Positions 46,979-56,903 of a stretch of DNA of 64,000 nucleotides are shown here, in pieces (the stretch's first letter is position 1; each line of letters begins with the position of its first letter). The notes under the pieces are model-generated. The model made no database searches. It was given only the letters and a program-made list of their open reading frames with translations, and had not been told where the DNA came from. The stretch is from Methanobacterium sp. GTDB lineage: Archaea; Methanobacteriota; Methanobacteria; Methanobacteriales; Methanobacteriaceae. The stretch spans positions 248,001 through 312,000 of the forward strand of contig NZ_JBCFBO010000002.1 of NCBI RefSeq assembly GCF_038562635.1, written 5' to 3'. The translations under genes and the position numbers were made by a program.

Positions 46979-47050
46979 ATGTTAAGAGATTATATCTTCT
47001 TTGGTTGTCTAATCCTAATTTTTATTGGTTATATCATTCTATTCATTTAG
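46979..47050 (+). CDS. Possible 23-residue TM peptide
   Basis: ATG to TAG encoding MLRDYIFFGCLILIFIGYII and LFI, almost wholly hydrophobic. It lacks a clear ribosome-binding site. It may belong to the decayed membrane gene just upstream. Confidence 0.2.
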   Translation: MLRDYIFFGCLILIFIGYIILFI

Positions 47051-47247
47051 TTATATAACCATGAAGATGTAGAAAAAAAATCCATATTAAATCCTAGAAC
47101 AACTAAAAATGTTTATATCATTCCCAAGAGGGTAAACTGTACTTCCATTTTAATCCTTTTTCAGATTAAATAAAAAAATATCCCTATTCATAATTTCTTT
47201 TTAATTAATAGACTCCACTCAAAAATTAAAAATTATTAAAAAAAATA

Positions 47248-47267
47248 GTTTATAAAAAATTATAAAC
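47248..47267 (-). terminator. mch terminator hairpin
   Basis: GTTTATAA (47248-47255) and TTATAAAC (47260-47267) around a 4-base loop, overlapping the stop codon of mch; the minus strand continues into a U-rich run. Confidence 0.6.
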
Positions 47268-48222
47268 CGAATGATTTTTTAAGGAGATCTACATTTACGT
47301 ATCCTGCTCTGAAGAGTTCACCAGTTCTTAAATCGTTTATGACCACTTCAGCAGGTGCAAACATTCCTTTGTCGATTTTGTAGAAGTCGTATTCCGCTTC
47401 TTTAAATACATCGTAGAATGGTTTTCCGTATCCTTCAGATGCGGACGATGGGAGATTTTCAGCTAAAGCTTTTAAGTCATCTCCTTCTTCAGACTGGATG
47501 TAGTAGTAAGTCCTACCACCGAATAAAACAGCATCGTTTGTTTTACCCATTGCTTTAAGTCCGTCTGGGTCAACAGGTGCTATTGGTGCGATTCCTGCAG
47601 CAAATTTAACTTTTGTAACGTCGAAGTCTAAAGCTTCCATCATTTTGTAGGTACCGTTTTCTACAACTCTTCCTGCTATTTGTATTGAACCTACGATTGA
47701 TGATGTTGGTGCAACGAGTACTGTTACGTTTTCTGGTGAGACACCGCAGTCTTTTGCAATTGCGTCGGTTACGTCAGCGCCGGGTAATTTGTCAGCTTCG
47801 AGTGTGAGGATTGCAATGTCTGCATCGTCTTCGTAGCCTATTACTTCATAGGTGTGGGCTGGTTTTTTAGCTAATGCTCTTGCAGGTCCTGAACCTAGTG
47901 CAAAGAAGTCACCTACACTTACAGACCATCCTGCTTTTTGTGCTCCAAGGGTTGATATTGCCGGAGAGTTGGTTTTAATTTTTACAGAAGGTAACGCAAA
48001 ACTTTCTGAGAGGTCTCCTGGAATTGAGATTCCCACTTCTGCAAGTCCTCCAAGACATACTTTTGTGTAAAGTTCCCCTGCTTTAAGGCTTCCAGAAACA
48101 TTTACACCAGCATCGATAACTGTGGAACCGTTTTCAAGCTTTTCTACGCTTATGTTTAATTCATCTGCGTCTTTTATCATTAAGTCTACTGTCTTTTTTG
48201 CTTCAAGATTGACACTTACCAT
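47260..48222 (-). CDS. mch: Methenyl-H4MPT cyclohydrolase
   Basis: 320 residues. Cyclises/hydrolyses the C1 unit between formyl- and methenyl-tetrahydromethanopterin in CO2 reduction to methane. Family segments are clear: KVCLGGLAEVGISIPGDL, AGWSVSVGDFFALGSGPARA, TVLVAPTSSIVGSIQIAGR, and FGGRTYYYIQSEEGDD. The codon choice looks richer than its neighbours, as expected for a highly expressed gene. The ATG at 48222 follows GAGGTGA. Monocistronic with a hairpin terminator at its stop. Confidence 0.97.
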   Translation of the reverse strand: MVSVNLEAKKTVDLMIKDADELNISVEKLENGSTVIDAGVNVSGSLKAGELYTKVCLGGLAEVGISIPGDLSESFALPSVKIKTNSPAISTLGAQKAGWSVSVGDFFALGSGPARALAKKPAHTYEVIGYEDDADIAILTLEADKLPGADVTDAIAKDCGVSPENVTVLVAPTSSIVGSIQIAGRVVENGTYKMMEALDFDVTKVKFAAGIAPIAPVDPDGLKAMGKTNDAVLFGGRTYYYIQSEEGDDLKALAENLPSSASEGYGKPFYDVFKEAEYDFYKIDKGMFAPAEVVINDLRTGELFRAGYVNVDLLKKSFGL

Positions 48223-48576
48223 TATTTCACCTCATTAGTGTGATATATTATATGAATACAAAATTTGTTGGTGAATGGATTTTAAGCTATTGTCCTTTAA
48301 TTAGTTTACTATTTGATCTTCTGGATTTTGAAAAATGTGCCATTATGATTACATACGTCCATTGCAAAAAATTCATTGACAGCCGCCTGTTACCTCTTCT
48401 TAATTCTATTTTAACATAGGGCATTCTGGGGCGAAACTCCTTTTAATTTTATTGTTAAAATTAAATAGATTATTTTGCTTCCTTTTAACTTATGTTGAAC
48501 TTTTTTATAATAATAAATAATTAAACGAATAAAATTAAGATGTAATCATTTTTTTAAGGTACAAAAAATACTATTT
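48223..48576. other. mch upstream region
   Basis: About 350 bases. A less AT-rich pocket at 48378-48440 stands out, with no gene or clear fold in it. TATA-like TTCATATAATATATC (minus strand) lies close to the mch start. Confidence 0.4.
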
Positions 48577-50664
48577 TTAGTAATCCATCCTTTGGTTAAG
48601 ACATTTTTTAAATTCAACAGCATTTACATGTAATTTTAACTGTTCAGAAGATGGAAGGGCTGATCTTTCAAAATGTCTCATATCTGAGAGTATGCTCATT
48701 TCAATAATAGCTTCCATGGACCTGGCACCATGCTTATATTTAGGGACTTTAATTAAGGCGTTTAATACAGAAGGATCGATATTTGCTTCAGAACCTAAAA
48801 AAATGTTTTTAGCTTTTTTCTCTAAAATGGATCGTAATACCATGGCCCTTCTTATCATGTAAAGGTAATCATTGTCTTGTTCTTGGTCAATTCCCGTAAT
48901 ATCAATATATCCCCGTAATCTACTTACAAAATCTGCCCCTTTGACCTTGTCTTTATCTTTATCATTATCAAATTCTTCAAAAGTTTTATTCCTGCCTCCT
49001 GCAAAAACAAAAATACATTTACCAATAGGGTGAATAATCTCGCCCTGTTTGAAACTACCATCACTCATAGGAGATAAAAAGTATTTTAACCAGCCATAAG
49101 GAACATTATCCAGATCAGAATCAAATTCATCAAAAAATATTAGGGGTGTTTTACCAGTTAAGGATGTACTTTGAATAATGTGAAAAGCACTGAACAAATC
49201 ATTCAGCGATTTAAATTGGGATAAATTAAATTCTATGGGTTTTATGTCATTAGAAATAGTTTTCGTGATTTGAGTAACACCAAATGATTTTCCAGAACCA
49301 GGTGGTCCAAAAACTGCTATTGAAAGAGGTTCTTTTATATTTTTTTTAGATAAATACTCCAGTATGAGGTTTCTACTATTATGAAAAGTTTCAATTTCTT
49401 TTCTATCAACTGTAAGCAATTCACCAAACTCAGCAATAGGAGATTGTAACAAAACGCTTTCTTTAGATTTTACATATTGATATGCTGCTTTAAAAACATC
49501 TTTTTCATTTTTCAACTTCTGTTTCATGATTTTCCAGCCAATATCATCTTGGAATTCAACATCCTGAATTTTTTCTTTATCGTTATCCAGATTTAAAAAC
49601 ATTTTTTTAAAAGGAAAATCCATCTTACCAGCATCATCTGCTATAAAACCCATTTCAAGAAGATTACGGCTGGCAACTATTCCTTTTTTAATCCCATCAA
49701 TCAGTTTATCACCATAACTTTTGGGATTATTCTGAATCTCATGTATTAATCCAGAAATAAAAGCACTGCGTAACCCTTTCATATAATATCCTTCACTTTT
49801 TTGTTCAAGGGCTCCTTCAAAAACTTCAGGATCAAAAAATAATGTGTATTTGGCTTTTTCTCCATCATATTGGCATAATATTGCTCCGTTTACTCCAAAA
49901 CGAACAATCAAATTTTTACATTGACTGATCTCCTTAATATTAAGATTACCTTCTCCTTTCCGATTTTTTTCCATTTCATTTAAAAAATCATAAGCGGTAC
50001 GTTCCCATGATAAACTTCTACTTATACGCAAACCTTTTTCTCGTAAATCATCAGCTCTTATTATAACAATTAAATTTGGTTGATTTTTTAGAAATTCCCA
50101 TAAATCTCCCTGGGCCAAAGGACGACTCATTTTAAGTATAAATAAACTATCTTTCACATCTACATTATCAATAGGGCTCCAAAGATTTTTCAAATCCCTG
50201 AAATATTTATTATCATCATGTATAACCACTATATCTGGAGGAGTTTGATCATCAAATTTATGGTAATCGAATTTCGGTTTTATGATTTTTTCTGGTTTTT
50301 TAAATCCCGAAAAAGTTTTAACAAGATGTTTTTCGTTAGGTGGTAAAACCAATTTATTATCTTGTGACGGGCTATATTTTTCCAAAATGCACATACTATT
50401 AATCAAATCTTTAGAATTATTTAGTTCCATTTCATTTTTTATTTCTAATTCGTCATATTGAATCAATTGAAGGTGATCTTTTTTAATTTCATTAATCATT
50501 TTTGCAATTAGTGGGGCCCCGCCCATTCTGGCTATAATGTCATATCCTTTGTAGATTTCATGATTGGATTGTTCATAAGGATAATCCTTTGAATTACTGT
50601 TATCCCATTTTAACCAATCTTTAGTAACATCTCCAACAACCATAAGTTTAATTTTTTCTGACAT
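48577..50664 (-). CDS. Ribokinase-like + AAA+ ATPase fusion
   Basis: About 695 residues. The N-terminal ~370 have ribokinase/PfkB-like features: MVVGDVTKDWLKW, the ARMGGAPLIAKMI turn, and a later VRFGVNGAILCQYD segment. A C-terminal AAA+ module follows: Walker A AVFGPPGSGKS, Walker B PLIFFDEFDSD, then FAGGRNKTFEEF. The end has HGARSMEAIIEMS and FERSALPSSEQLKLHVN, a tail I associate with bacterial ATPases often next to RyR domains; no RyR domain is visible here. Starts at 50679, 50673 and 50664 are all open; the last lies 9 nt after GAGG. Role unknown, maybe a conflict or stress NTPase. Confidence 0.7.
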   Translation of the reverse strand: MSEKIKLMVVGDVTKDWLKWDNSNSKDYPYEQSNHEIYKGYDIIARMGGAPLIAKMINEIKKDHLQLIQYDELEIKNEMELNNSKDLINSMCILEKYSPSQDNKLVLPPNEKHLVKTFSGFKKPEKIIKPKFDYHKFDDQTPPDIVVIHDDNKYFRDLKNLWSPIDNVDVKDSLFILKMSRPLAQGDLWEFLKNQPNLIVIIRADDLREKGLRISRSLSWERTAYDFLNEMEKNRKGEGNLNIKEISQCKNLIVRFGVNGAILCQYDGEKAKYTLFFDPEVFEGALEQKSEGYYMKGLRSAFISGLIHEIQNNPKSYGDKLIDGIKKGIVASRNLLEMGFIADDAGKMDFPFKKMFLNLDNDKEKIQDVEFQDDIGWKIMKQKLKNEKDVFKAAYQYVKSKESVLLQSPIAEFGELLTVDRKEIETFHNSRNLILEYLSKKNIKEPLSIAVFGPPGSGKSFGVTQITKTISNDIKPIEFNLSQFKSLNDLFSAFHIIQSTSLTGKTPLIFFDEFDSDLDNVPYGWLKYFLSPMSDGSFKQGEIIHPIGKCIFVFAGGRNKTFEEFDNDKDKDKVKGADFVSRLRGYIDITGIDQEQDNDYLYMIRRAMVLRSILEKKAKNIFLGSEANIDPSVLNALIKVPKYKHGARSMEAIIEMSILSDMRHFERSALPSSEQLKLHVNAVEFKKCLNQRMDY

Positions 50665-50963
50665 TCCCCACATCCTCATAATTTATTAACAAAGTTAATT
50701 AATATATATGTCAATTTTAGGATTTATAATGGTGGTTTCTAAGAATTTTAACTTAAGAAGCAGAAATAATACCAATAAAACTTGTGGAAATGGTTCACCT
50801 TTTGAAAAATTCTTTTTAGACCATAAATAATAGTTATAGTATTAAAACAATTATATTTCTGTTATAATCAAAAATACATTACATTATGGGTAAAAATCAG
50901 ATTAGAGGTTAAAAATTTATCTAATCTATTTAACTAGAGCATCATATTTTAGCTTTATGAGAT

Positions 50964-51893
50964 TCAATGACTGTTTCTATAATCTCCAAATAAAAAGTTC
51001 GTGTAATGCACCAGCACATAAACAACAAATACAACCGCCAGCAGCTCCTCAAAGTACCCCACATACTGCAGTAAAGGTATTTGCAGATTCATACTGGCCA
51101 AAAAATTATTTGCATACTGCATGGCAATAGCACTAATTACTAAAGGAAATCCAAATGCAGAATAACTAGGATAAAACTTTAATTTCAGCATTTTAGGCAT
51201 GTACAGAAGCACTGCAAAGAACATAACAATCGCCGAAATAACAAGCCCCCAAAAAATATTCATGTTTATCACATTAAATGAGCTTAAATATCCTGCCAGA
51301 CAGATGCTTGAAGGTGCTGCAAAAATGGTTAATGTAGGAATGGCTGGTTCTGGAAATGACTTAACTACAAATACCCTGTAAAGCATTAACGGCAATAAAA
51401 TCAAATAAGATACAAATCCAAAGTAGAATAACACTCTACCGATGCCCGCAGCGTTAAATATCGGCGCAACTATACTTCCCACTGCAACACCAACATACAC
51501 TACAAAGTAACAGGGAAATACTTTGTTTATATCAAAATCAAAGATAAATTTCCGGGTAAAAAGAATTATTATAACAAACTGCATTAAAATTCCCACAATC
51601 CACATAACATAAGCTGTAGAAGGAAAAAATGAATTAACATACGTTGATAAGACAATGATCCCCATTGGAAAAGTGGAAGCAACACCTGCAACTGCAGGAT
51701 TATTTAAATCTGCCTTAAGATGCTTAGGATTAGATGCTATTTTTATTAAAATCAACGCTAAAATTAGCGCAGATATAACTCCAAATATAATTTTAAGTGC
51801 AATTTCTTGAGAAGATACCAGATTTCCTGCTTCCGCTAGACCCAGCATTAAACCAGATATCGGTACAGAAATTTTGTCCATCAAATCTTTCAT
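50964..51893 (-). CDS. TDT/TehA-type membrane transporter
   Basis: 309 residues, about ten TM helices. The order of helices and segments such as AVAGVASTFPMGIIVLSTY and AIPTLTIFAAPSSICLAGYL match the tellurite-resistance/dicarboxylate transporter (TDT) family, which includes anion channels. Substrate unknown. The ATG at 51893 has a weak ribosome-binding site. It lies 43 nt downstream of thyA in the same direction and could share its transcript. Confidence 0.78.
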   Translation of the reverse strand: MKDLMDKISVPISGLMLGLAEAGNLVSSQEIALKIIFGVISALILALILIKIASNPKHLKADLNNPAVAGVASTFPMGIIVLSTYVNSFFPSTAYVMWIVGILMQFVIIILFTRKFIFDFDINKVFPCYFVVYVGVAVGSIVAPIFNAAGIGRVLFYFGFVSYLILLPLMLYRVFVVKSFPEPAIPTLTIFAAPSSICLAGYLSSFNVINMNIFWGLVISAIVMFFAVLLYMPKMLKLKFYPSYSAFGFPLVISAIAMQYANNFLASMNLQIPLLQYVGYFEELLAVVFVVYVLVHYTNFLFGDYRNSH

Positions 51894-51936
51894 AATCTAA
51901 CCATTTAAAAAATAAATAAAATTAACCGTTAATTCA

Positions 51937-52623
51937 CTATAAACCAAACATCTGCATGCTTAAAGTCTTCTTAGCATCATCAAAATTAACTTCGTATATG
52001 TGGGCACTTATGGAATGGATGGATATCTCCCCTACTTCTACACCGAGCTGATCAGCAGCATACTTTGTTAAATAAGTTAAACCTACTGCATTGGGGAACC
52101 AGGCACCGTAGATATCGTGTGACCTCCATAAACCAGTTGTATAAAGTTTTCCATCCCTTATTTTGAGATCTACAAGGATCATGCACGGTACTTCATCGAC
52201 TTTTGTATCAGTAGTCGGGTCCCATGTTACAGAAATTGATCTCCTTGATTCAGTACAGTTTTTAAGCCTGTCAATGGCCACCTGAATCTGATCAATGCCC
52301 TCAAAGTGTGCCCTCAGACGGTTACCGTAAGTATAAACAAATCCCTGCTTATCATCACTTATAAACTGCTTCGAATAAATTTTAAGTTTTTCCCCTCTCC
52401 AAAAATAACCGGTTGGTATTTTTATGTTCTCAAACATGTCATTTTCATTATTGTTTTTAGATTTCTGGTTTCCAAGGGGATTTTTTATTGTAACAAGGGT
52501 ATTCAAAACTTCTTTAGTTAATGAGCCCCTTTCATCATTTATTTCTTTACCTTCTTCCATAATTTTCTTTACAAGTGTTTCCCAGCCGTCTGCTATCTGA
52601 TTGACTTCAATTTGAAATGACAT
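51937..52623 (-). CDS. thyA: Archaeal-type thymidylate synthase
   Basis: 228 residues. The catalytic Cys is in VPCMILVDLKI, the dUMP-binding region SHDIYGAWFPNAVGLTYLT and the SAHIYEVNF end motif match archaeal ThyA. It methylates dUMP to dTMP; in methanogens the C1 donor is thought to be a tetrahydromethanopterin derivative. The ATG at 52623 follows CGGAGAAT. It lies between metE and the TDT transporter on the minus strand. Confidence 0.9.
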   Translation of the reverse strand: MSFQIEVNQIADGWETLVKKIMEEGKEINDERGSLTKEVLNTLVTIKNPLGNQKSKNNNENDMFENIKIPTGYFWRGEKLKIYSKQFISDDKQGFVYTYGNRLRAHFEGIDQIQVAIDRLKNCTESRRSISVTWDPTTDTKVDEVPCMILVDLKIRDGKLYTTGLWRSHDIYGAWFPNAVGLTYLTKYAADQLGVEVGEISIHSISAHIYEVNFDDAKKTLSMQMFGL

Positions 52624-52752
52624 GTTATATTCTCCGTTGAACTAAGTTTTTATTAAACTGTTATAAATTTAATGCTTTTTGAATATTTAACCCGCGTCTG
52701 TATTATAATTTATAAAATTAAATAAATTCAAGGGACGCTACAATTATCAAAA

Positions 52753-53709
52753 TTAAAATTCCTTTGCGACTTCTGCCATTACTTTAAGTTTAGAAAATGC
52801 TGCCTCTCTTGACCTCAGCCTCATTCCACAGTCAGGGTCGGCAATCATGTTTTCAGCACCTATAAGATCTATACCTTTTTTTATCAGGTTTTCCACTTCT
52901 TCCTTACTTTCAATTCTGTCCGTTTTATTATCCAGACACCCGAACCCTATTTTTTTCCCGCGGAGATTCACATTTTCAAGGGCGTTGATGTTGCCCTCGA
53001 TACCTGCAAATTCACAGTCCACGATGTCCACCGAGAATTTTAAAAGTTCATCAAATATATCCACCACTTCACCACATACATGCATGGCTACTGGTACAGA
53101 TAAACCATCTGCTATAATCCCCACAGCTTTCTTTGCAACGTTAATGTCCACAACTCCAGTAGAAATAAAAGGTTCATCTATCTGCACAACTACAGCACCT
53201 GCATTTTCAAGATGTTCTGCTTCTTTTTTTAAAGCATATGCTAAATCTATGACTGCATCTTCTTTTTTATCATAATAATCTTCAATTCTGGATGAAAAAA
53301 CAAGTGTAGAAGGGCCTGTTATTATTCCTTTAACTCCTTTAACACTGCCCTCAATGGTTTTTTTAGGTTTCTGGCCATATTCCTTTGAAATTCCCTCTGC
53401 TATTTTTATAGCAAATTTAAGGTCTTTTGCACATACTGATTTAGGTGAAGGCATTATTTTTCCCACAATTTTAGGAGTGTTATCCTCAACAGCCATTCCA
53501 TAGATAGAACTGGCGAAAATTTCCACCATCCCCTCCCTTACCTGCCCATCGGATATTATATCAATACCTGCATCGATTTGATCCTTTACTGCAAGCTCTA
53601 TGGCGGGTTTATATGCATCATAATTTCCAAAAGCATTAAAAATCTTATCTGAAAGTGATGATGGGTTTTTTAGTAAGGGGGGATAACTCCCAACGACTGT
53701 AGTTAACAT
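52753..53709 (-). CDS. metE: Archaeal methionine synthase (core MetE)
   Basis: 318 residues, the C-terminal-type barrel only. MLTTVVGSYP starts the fold; zinc ligands lie in MHVCGEVV, and near the end DPDCGMRLRSREA. The enzyme methylates homocysteine from methylcobalamin (or a corrinoid protein) rather than methyl-folate. Together with the homocysteine operon at 37.9 kb it completes methionine synthesis. The ATG at 53709 is preferred to the TTG at 53721 because GAGG lies 6 nt before it. Confidence 0.92.
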   Translation of the reverse strand: MLTTVVGSYPPLLKNPSSLSDKIFNAFGNYDAYKPAIELAVKDQIDAGIDIISDGQVREGMVEIFASSIYGMAVEDNTPKIVGKIMPSPKSVCAKDLKFAIKIAEGISKEYGQKPKKTIEGSVKGVKGIITGPSTLVFSSRIEDYYDKKEDAVIDLAYALKKEAEHLENAGAVVVQIDEPFISTGVVDINVAKKAVGIIADGLSVPVAMHVCGEVVDIFDELLKFSVDIVDCEFAGIEGNINALENVNLRGKKIGFGCLDNKTDRIESKEEVENLIKKGIDLIGAENMIADPDCGMRLRSREAAFSKLKVMAEVAKEF

Positions 53710-53975
53710 AATTGGCCTCAAATGTTAAATTATTAATTTTTTAATCTAAACTTTTATATAATTCACATATGGTTTAAGTGGTATAAAAATCATATGATAA
53801 TATGTTGCAACAATTTGATTATTTTAATTGTTTTGTCCAGGCATTGGTTTAAGGTCTTTTAAAACATAGAATAAAAGAAAAAAATAAAAAATGTGTCTAT
53901 TTATTCATCACATAAAATAATAGCCATAGTTGTTTAAAGTAGATAAAAAACTAATTTTACACAAATAACAGATTC

Positions 53976-54725
53976 TTAAGCTTTTAAAGCCGATTTAGCG
54001 TCAACTTCCCCAAAAAATTCAAGAGCAGGTTTGACTAACAAATCCAGGTTTACCGCCGCAAATAAATGGTCTCCTTCCACAAGAATCAGTTTTGAATTAG
54101 GTATTTCTTTTACTAACTCTTCTGTACACCCCATGGAAATAGTATGATCTTTTGTACCGTTTATTATAAGTGTAGGAGCTTTAATTTTGCTCAACTGGCC
54201 CTTACCATCAAATTCTACCGTGGCAACAAACTGTCTATAAAATGATTCTCTGGTTGGAGGATACACTTGTGTAAAAAGTACTGCACTTTCCTTGACCAGT
54301 TCTTCCCACAATTCAGGTGTCTTCAATGCGATTTCAAGCTCAATCTTCATTGAAGGAGAAACACGAGCCGCTGTAGAAGTTAATATCAAACCTTTCACCA
54401 TTTCAGGATATTTAACAGCTATCACCTGTGCAATTCGACCTCCCATAGAACTACCAATAAAATGAGCTTTCTTTATTCCAATGGAATTCAAGAGTCCCAC
54501 AGTGTCTTCAGCCAACATTTCGATAGAGTATGGTTCATCAGGCTTGTCGGTTCTACCAACACCTCGATTATCAATACTCACAACTTTATATTTTGAAGTA
54601 AACATCTGTATCAAATGACCTACTGTACTGGTTTCAAGGCCCGCCCCATGAATTAACACCAACGGCTCACCTTCACCACGTATCTCATAATACATATTTA
54701 TATTTCCTACTTTTTCTACTGGCAT
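53976..54725 (-). CDS. α/β-fold hydrolase
   Basis: 249 residues. The oxyanion region LVLIHGAGLETS, the nucleophile elbow FIGSSMGGRIAQ, an Asp in INGTKDHT and a His in VEGDHLFAAV give a complete Ser-Asp-His arrangement. Substrate unknown. The ATG at 54725 follows AAGGAGG. It is the third gene of an operon with two methyltransferases (16 nt behind the second), likely controlled by the operators at 56641-56685. Confidence 0.88.
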   Translation of the reverse strand: MPVEKVGNINMYYEIRGEGEPLVLIHGAGLETSTVGHLIQMFTSKYKVVSIDNRGVGRTDKPDEPYSIEMLAEDTVGLLNSIGIKKAHFIGSSMGGRIAQVIAVKYPEMVKGLILTSTAARVSPSMKIELEIALKTPELWEELVKESAVLFTQVYPPTRESFYRQFVATVEFDGKGQLSKIKAPTLIINGTKDHTISMGCTEELVKEIPNSKLILVEGDHLFAAVNLDLLVKPALEFFGEVDAKSALKA

Positions 54726-54741
54726 TTAATTCCTCCTTTAT

Positions 54742-55632
54742 TTATTTAACCAGAGCGTGTGCAAAGTATAAAAGTTCGCAAACATCTCTATTTTCATTTT
54801 TACCGTGGAAATACAAGTCTTTGTAATCTTCACTAGTTACATTTTGAACCCTTGAAAATCCAAATTCTGTAAGAAAGTCTTCGATCTTTTCTTCTTTAAT
54901 TCCAAATTGGAGCGGTTCTCCCTGTTCTGCTACATGATTTCGGATATTTGTCCCTATTTCTAATTTACAGGTTCCATCAACTACAGATTCAGGGTAATAA
55001 TCAAAAATAACATGACTACCTTTACCTGAATTTTCTACAATAAATAAAAGAGTTTTAGCTACAGCCTTAGGAGGAATGTACATTATAAGCCCTTCCATAA
55101 TAAAAAGCGTCTTTTTTGAACTATCATATCCATTATCCAATAATTTTTGACCCAATGTATCCTTTTCAAAATCAACAGGGACATAAACAACATGATCAGG
55201 AAGAGAACCAAAAATTTCGCCTATTTTTTGAATTTTAAAGCTCTGAGTACCCGGATGGTCGACTTCAAACACTTTTATATCCTTTAATTCCTCAATTCTA
55301 TATGCTCGTGTATCATATCCTGCACCCATTATAACAACCTGTTCAATTCCTTCTTCAATAGATTTTTTAGTAAAATCATCGAAATATCTAACTCTAGCCA
55401 TTATAGAACTGCTGAGTCCTGGAAAAAGTTTTTCCATTTGTTCTACTTTCACTTTAGCTTCTTTTGGGTGTTCTCTTCCAAATTTTATTATTTCGGGACT
55501 GATGAAATGTACAGCATAAGGATCATAACAGATTCTTTCATCTTCAGGCTTTACAGATTCACCAAACCTCTGCATTGCCATTCCCTCAGCCATTTTGCTG
55601 GGGTTTTCTCTATTAACATTATTTTCAGACAT
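54742..55632 (-). CDS. LCMT/TIGR00027-type SAM methyltransferase, copy 2
   Basis: 296 residues. SAM-binding VVIMGAGYDTRAYRIEEL, the acid after KVFEVDHPGTQ and LFIMEGLIMYIPPKAV match the leucine-carboxyl-methyltransferase-like family used by actinobacteria and others for O-methylation. A paralogue lies 34 nt upstream. The start ATG 55632 has GAGGTTATT. Acceptor unknown. Confidence 0.85.
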   Translation of the reverse strand: MSENNVNRENPSKMAEGMAMQRFGESVKPEDERICYDPYAVHFISPEIIKFGREHPKEAKVKVEQMEKLFPGLSSSIMARVRYFDDFTKKSIEEGIEQVVIMGAGYDTRAYRIEELKDIKVFEVDHPGTQSFKIQKIGEIFGSLPDHVVYVPVDFEKDTLGQKLLDNGYDSSKKTLFIMEGLIMYIPPKAVAKTLLFIVENSGKGSHVIFDYYPESVVDGTCKLEIGTNIRNHVAEQGEPLQFGIKEEKIEDFLTEFGFSRVQNVTSEDYKDLYFHGKNENRDVCELLYFAHALVK

Positions 55633-55666
55633 TTAATAACCTCTTTTTTAAAATTTAAGCCTCATT

Positions 55667-56563
55667 CTATTCAATCACCGCATGGACGAATGATGATAAA
55701 CTATTGACCGTTCTATCCTTATTTTTCCCATGGAAATAGGCTTTTTTATAGTCTTCGCTAGTTATGTTCCTAACATTCTTGAATCCTCTTTGAACTAGAA
55801 ATGATTGAATTTCTCCATTATTAATACCAAAAAGAAAAGGCTCCCCAACCGCCATAACTCCATTTCGCCAGTTCTGCCCTTCTTCAAGTTTGCATGTACC
55901 ATCAACCACAGATAATGGAATGTAATCAAAAATTATGGCACTGCCTTTGCCTGAATTATAGACTATGAAAGATAGTATTTCATCCACGATCTCATGAGAA
56001 AGATACATTAAAAGCCCTTCCATAATAAAAAGAGTTTTCAGAGACTTATTATATCCACTTTCCAGAAGTTGGTGGCTGAACTTATCCAATTCAATGTCCA
56101 TTGGAATATATGTTACATAATCAGGAAGTGAACCAAAAATCTCAGTGATCTTCTCAATTTTTATACTTTGGGTGGCTGGATGGTCTATTTCGAACACTTT
56201 AACCTTATCCAGTCCTTCAATCCGGTATGCTCGGGTATCATATCCCGCTCCGAGTATGACAAGTTGTTCAATGCCGTCATTGATGGACGAATTCACAATA
56301 TCATCAAAAAATCTCACTCTAGCCACAATTGAGTTACTGGCTCCTGGAACTAAACGTTCATTTCGAGCTACGAATGCTTTATACTTTTTAGGGTTATGAA
56401 CCGCAAAATCCAGCACTTCCCGACTAATAAAGTGAATAGCATACGGATCATAACAAACGCGTTCATCTTCAGGTTTTTTAGATTCACTCATCCTTACCAT
56501 GGCTATTGTCTCAGCCGTTTTACTGGGGTTTTTCATATTTACTCCAACATTATTTTCAGGCAT
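55667..56563 (-). CDS. LCMT/TIGR00027-type SAM methyltransferase, copy 1
   Basis: 298 residues, paralogue of the next gene (LVILGAGYDTRAYRIEGL, VFEIDHPATQS, LFIMEGLLMYLSHEIV). First gene of the methyltransferase-methyltransferase-hydrolase operon. ATG 56563 follows AGGAGTAAA. Its promoter (TATTTAAA at 56691-56698, read on the minus strand) lies just before three tandem TGAC-N5-GTCA palindromes, so the whole operon is probably repressed by the neighbouring TetR-type protein. Confidence 0.85.
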   Translation of the reverse strand: MPENNVGVNMKNPSKTAETIAMVRMSESKKPEDERVCYDPYAIHFISREVLDFAVHNPKKYKAFVARNERLVPGASNSIVARVRFFDDIVNSSINDGIEQLVILGAGYDTRAYRIEGLDKVKVFEIDHPATQSIKIEKITEIFGSLPDYVTYIPMDIELDKFSHQLLESGYNKSLKTLFIMEGLLMYLSHEIVDEILSFIVYNSGKGSAIIFDYIPLSVVDGTCKLEEGQNWRNGVMAVGEPFLFGINNGEIQSFLVQRGFKNVRNITSEDYKKAYFHGKNKDRTVNSLSSFVHAVIE

Positions 56564-56640
56564 TTTTTACTCCTATATTACAAGCTATTTTCGAAAAACA
56601 TGCTTGATAACAATTTTTGATAATCTGCTTATTTATTCGA

Positions 56641-56685
56641 TGACACCATGTCAGTGACGTAGCGTCATTTAATGACGTTGTGTCA
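56641..56685. promoter_or_regulatory. Three tandem TGAC-N5-GTCA operators at the methyltransferase promoter
   Basis: TGACACCATGTCA (56641-56653), TGACGTAGCGTCA (56655-56667) and TGACGTTGTGTCA (56673-56685). The TATA box TATTTAAA (56691-56698, minus strand) is 6 nt beyond, so transcription should start inside the sites. Likely bound by the TetR-type protein encoded ~220 nt away. Confidence 0.7.
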
Positions 56686-56903
56686 TGGAATATTTAAAGT
56701 TTTTGATAAAAGAGTTAACAAAAAATGAAATAGTAAAATTAAAAATATTGTTATAACTCAGTTTAAAAATTAAATATAATTAAATCATGCCTAAATTTAA
56801 GAAAATAGGTACATAAACCTTGAAATAAGTTATTAAAAAAATATAACTGATTTATATACAATATAACATATACATGAAATAAATAATAAATCAAATAACA
56901 AAA

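Noticed and set aside
48378..48440. GC-richer pocket upstream of mch, considered as a riboswitch or small RNA.
   Set aside because: No clear paired helices or known motif were found. A short composition change alone is weak.
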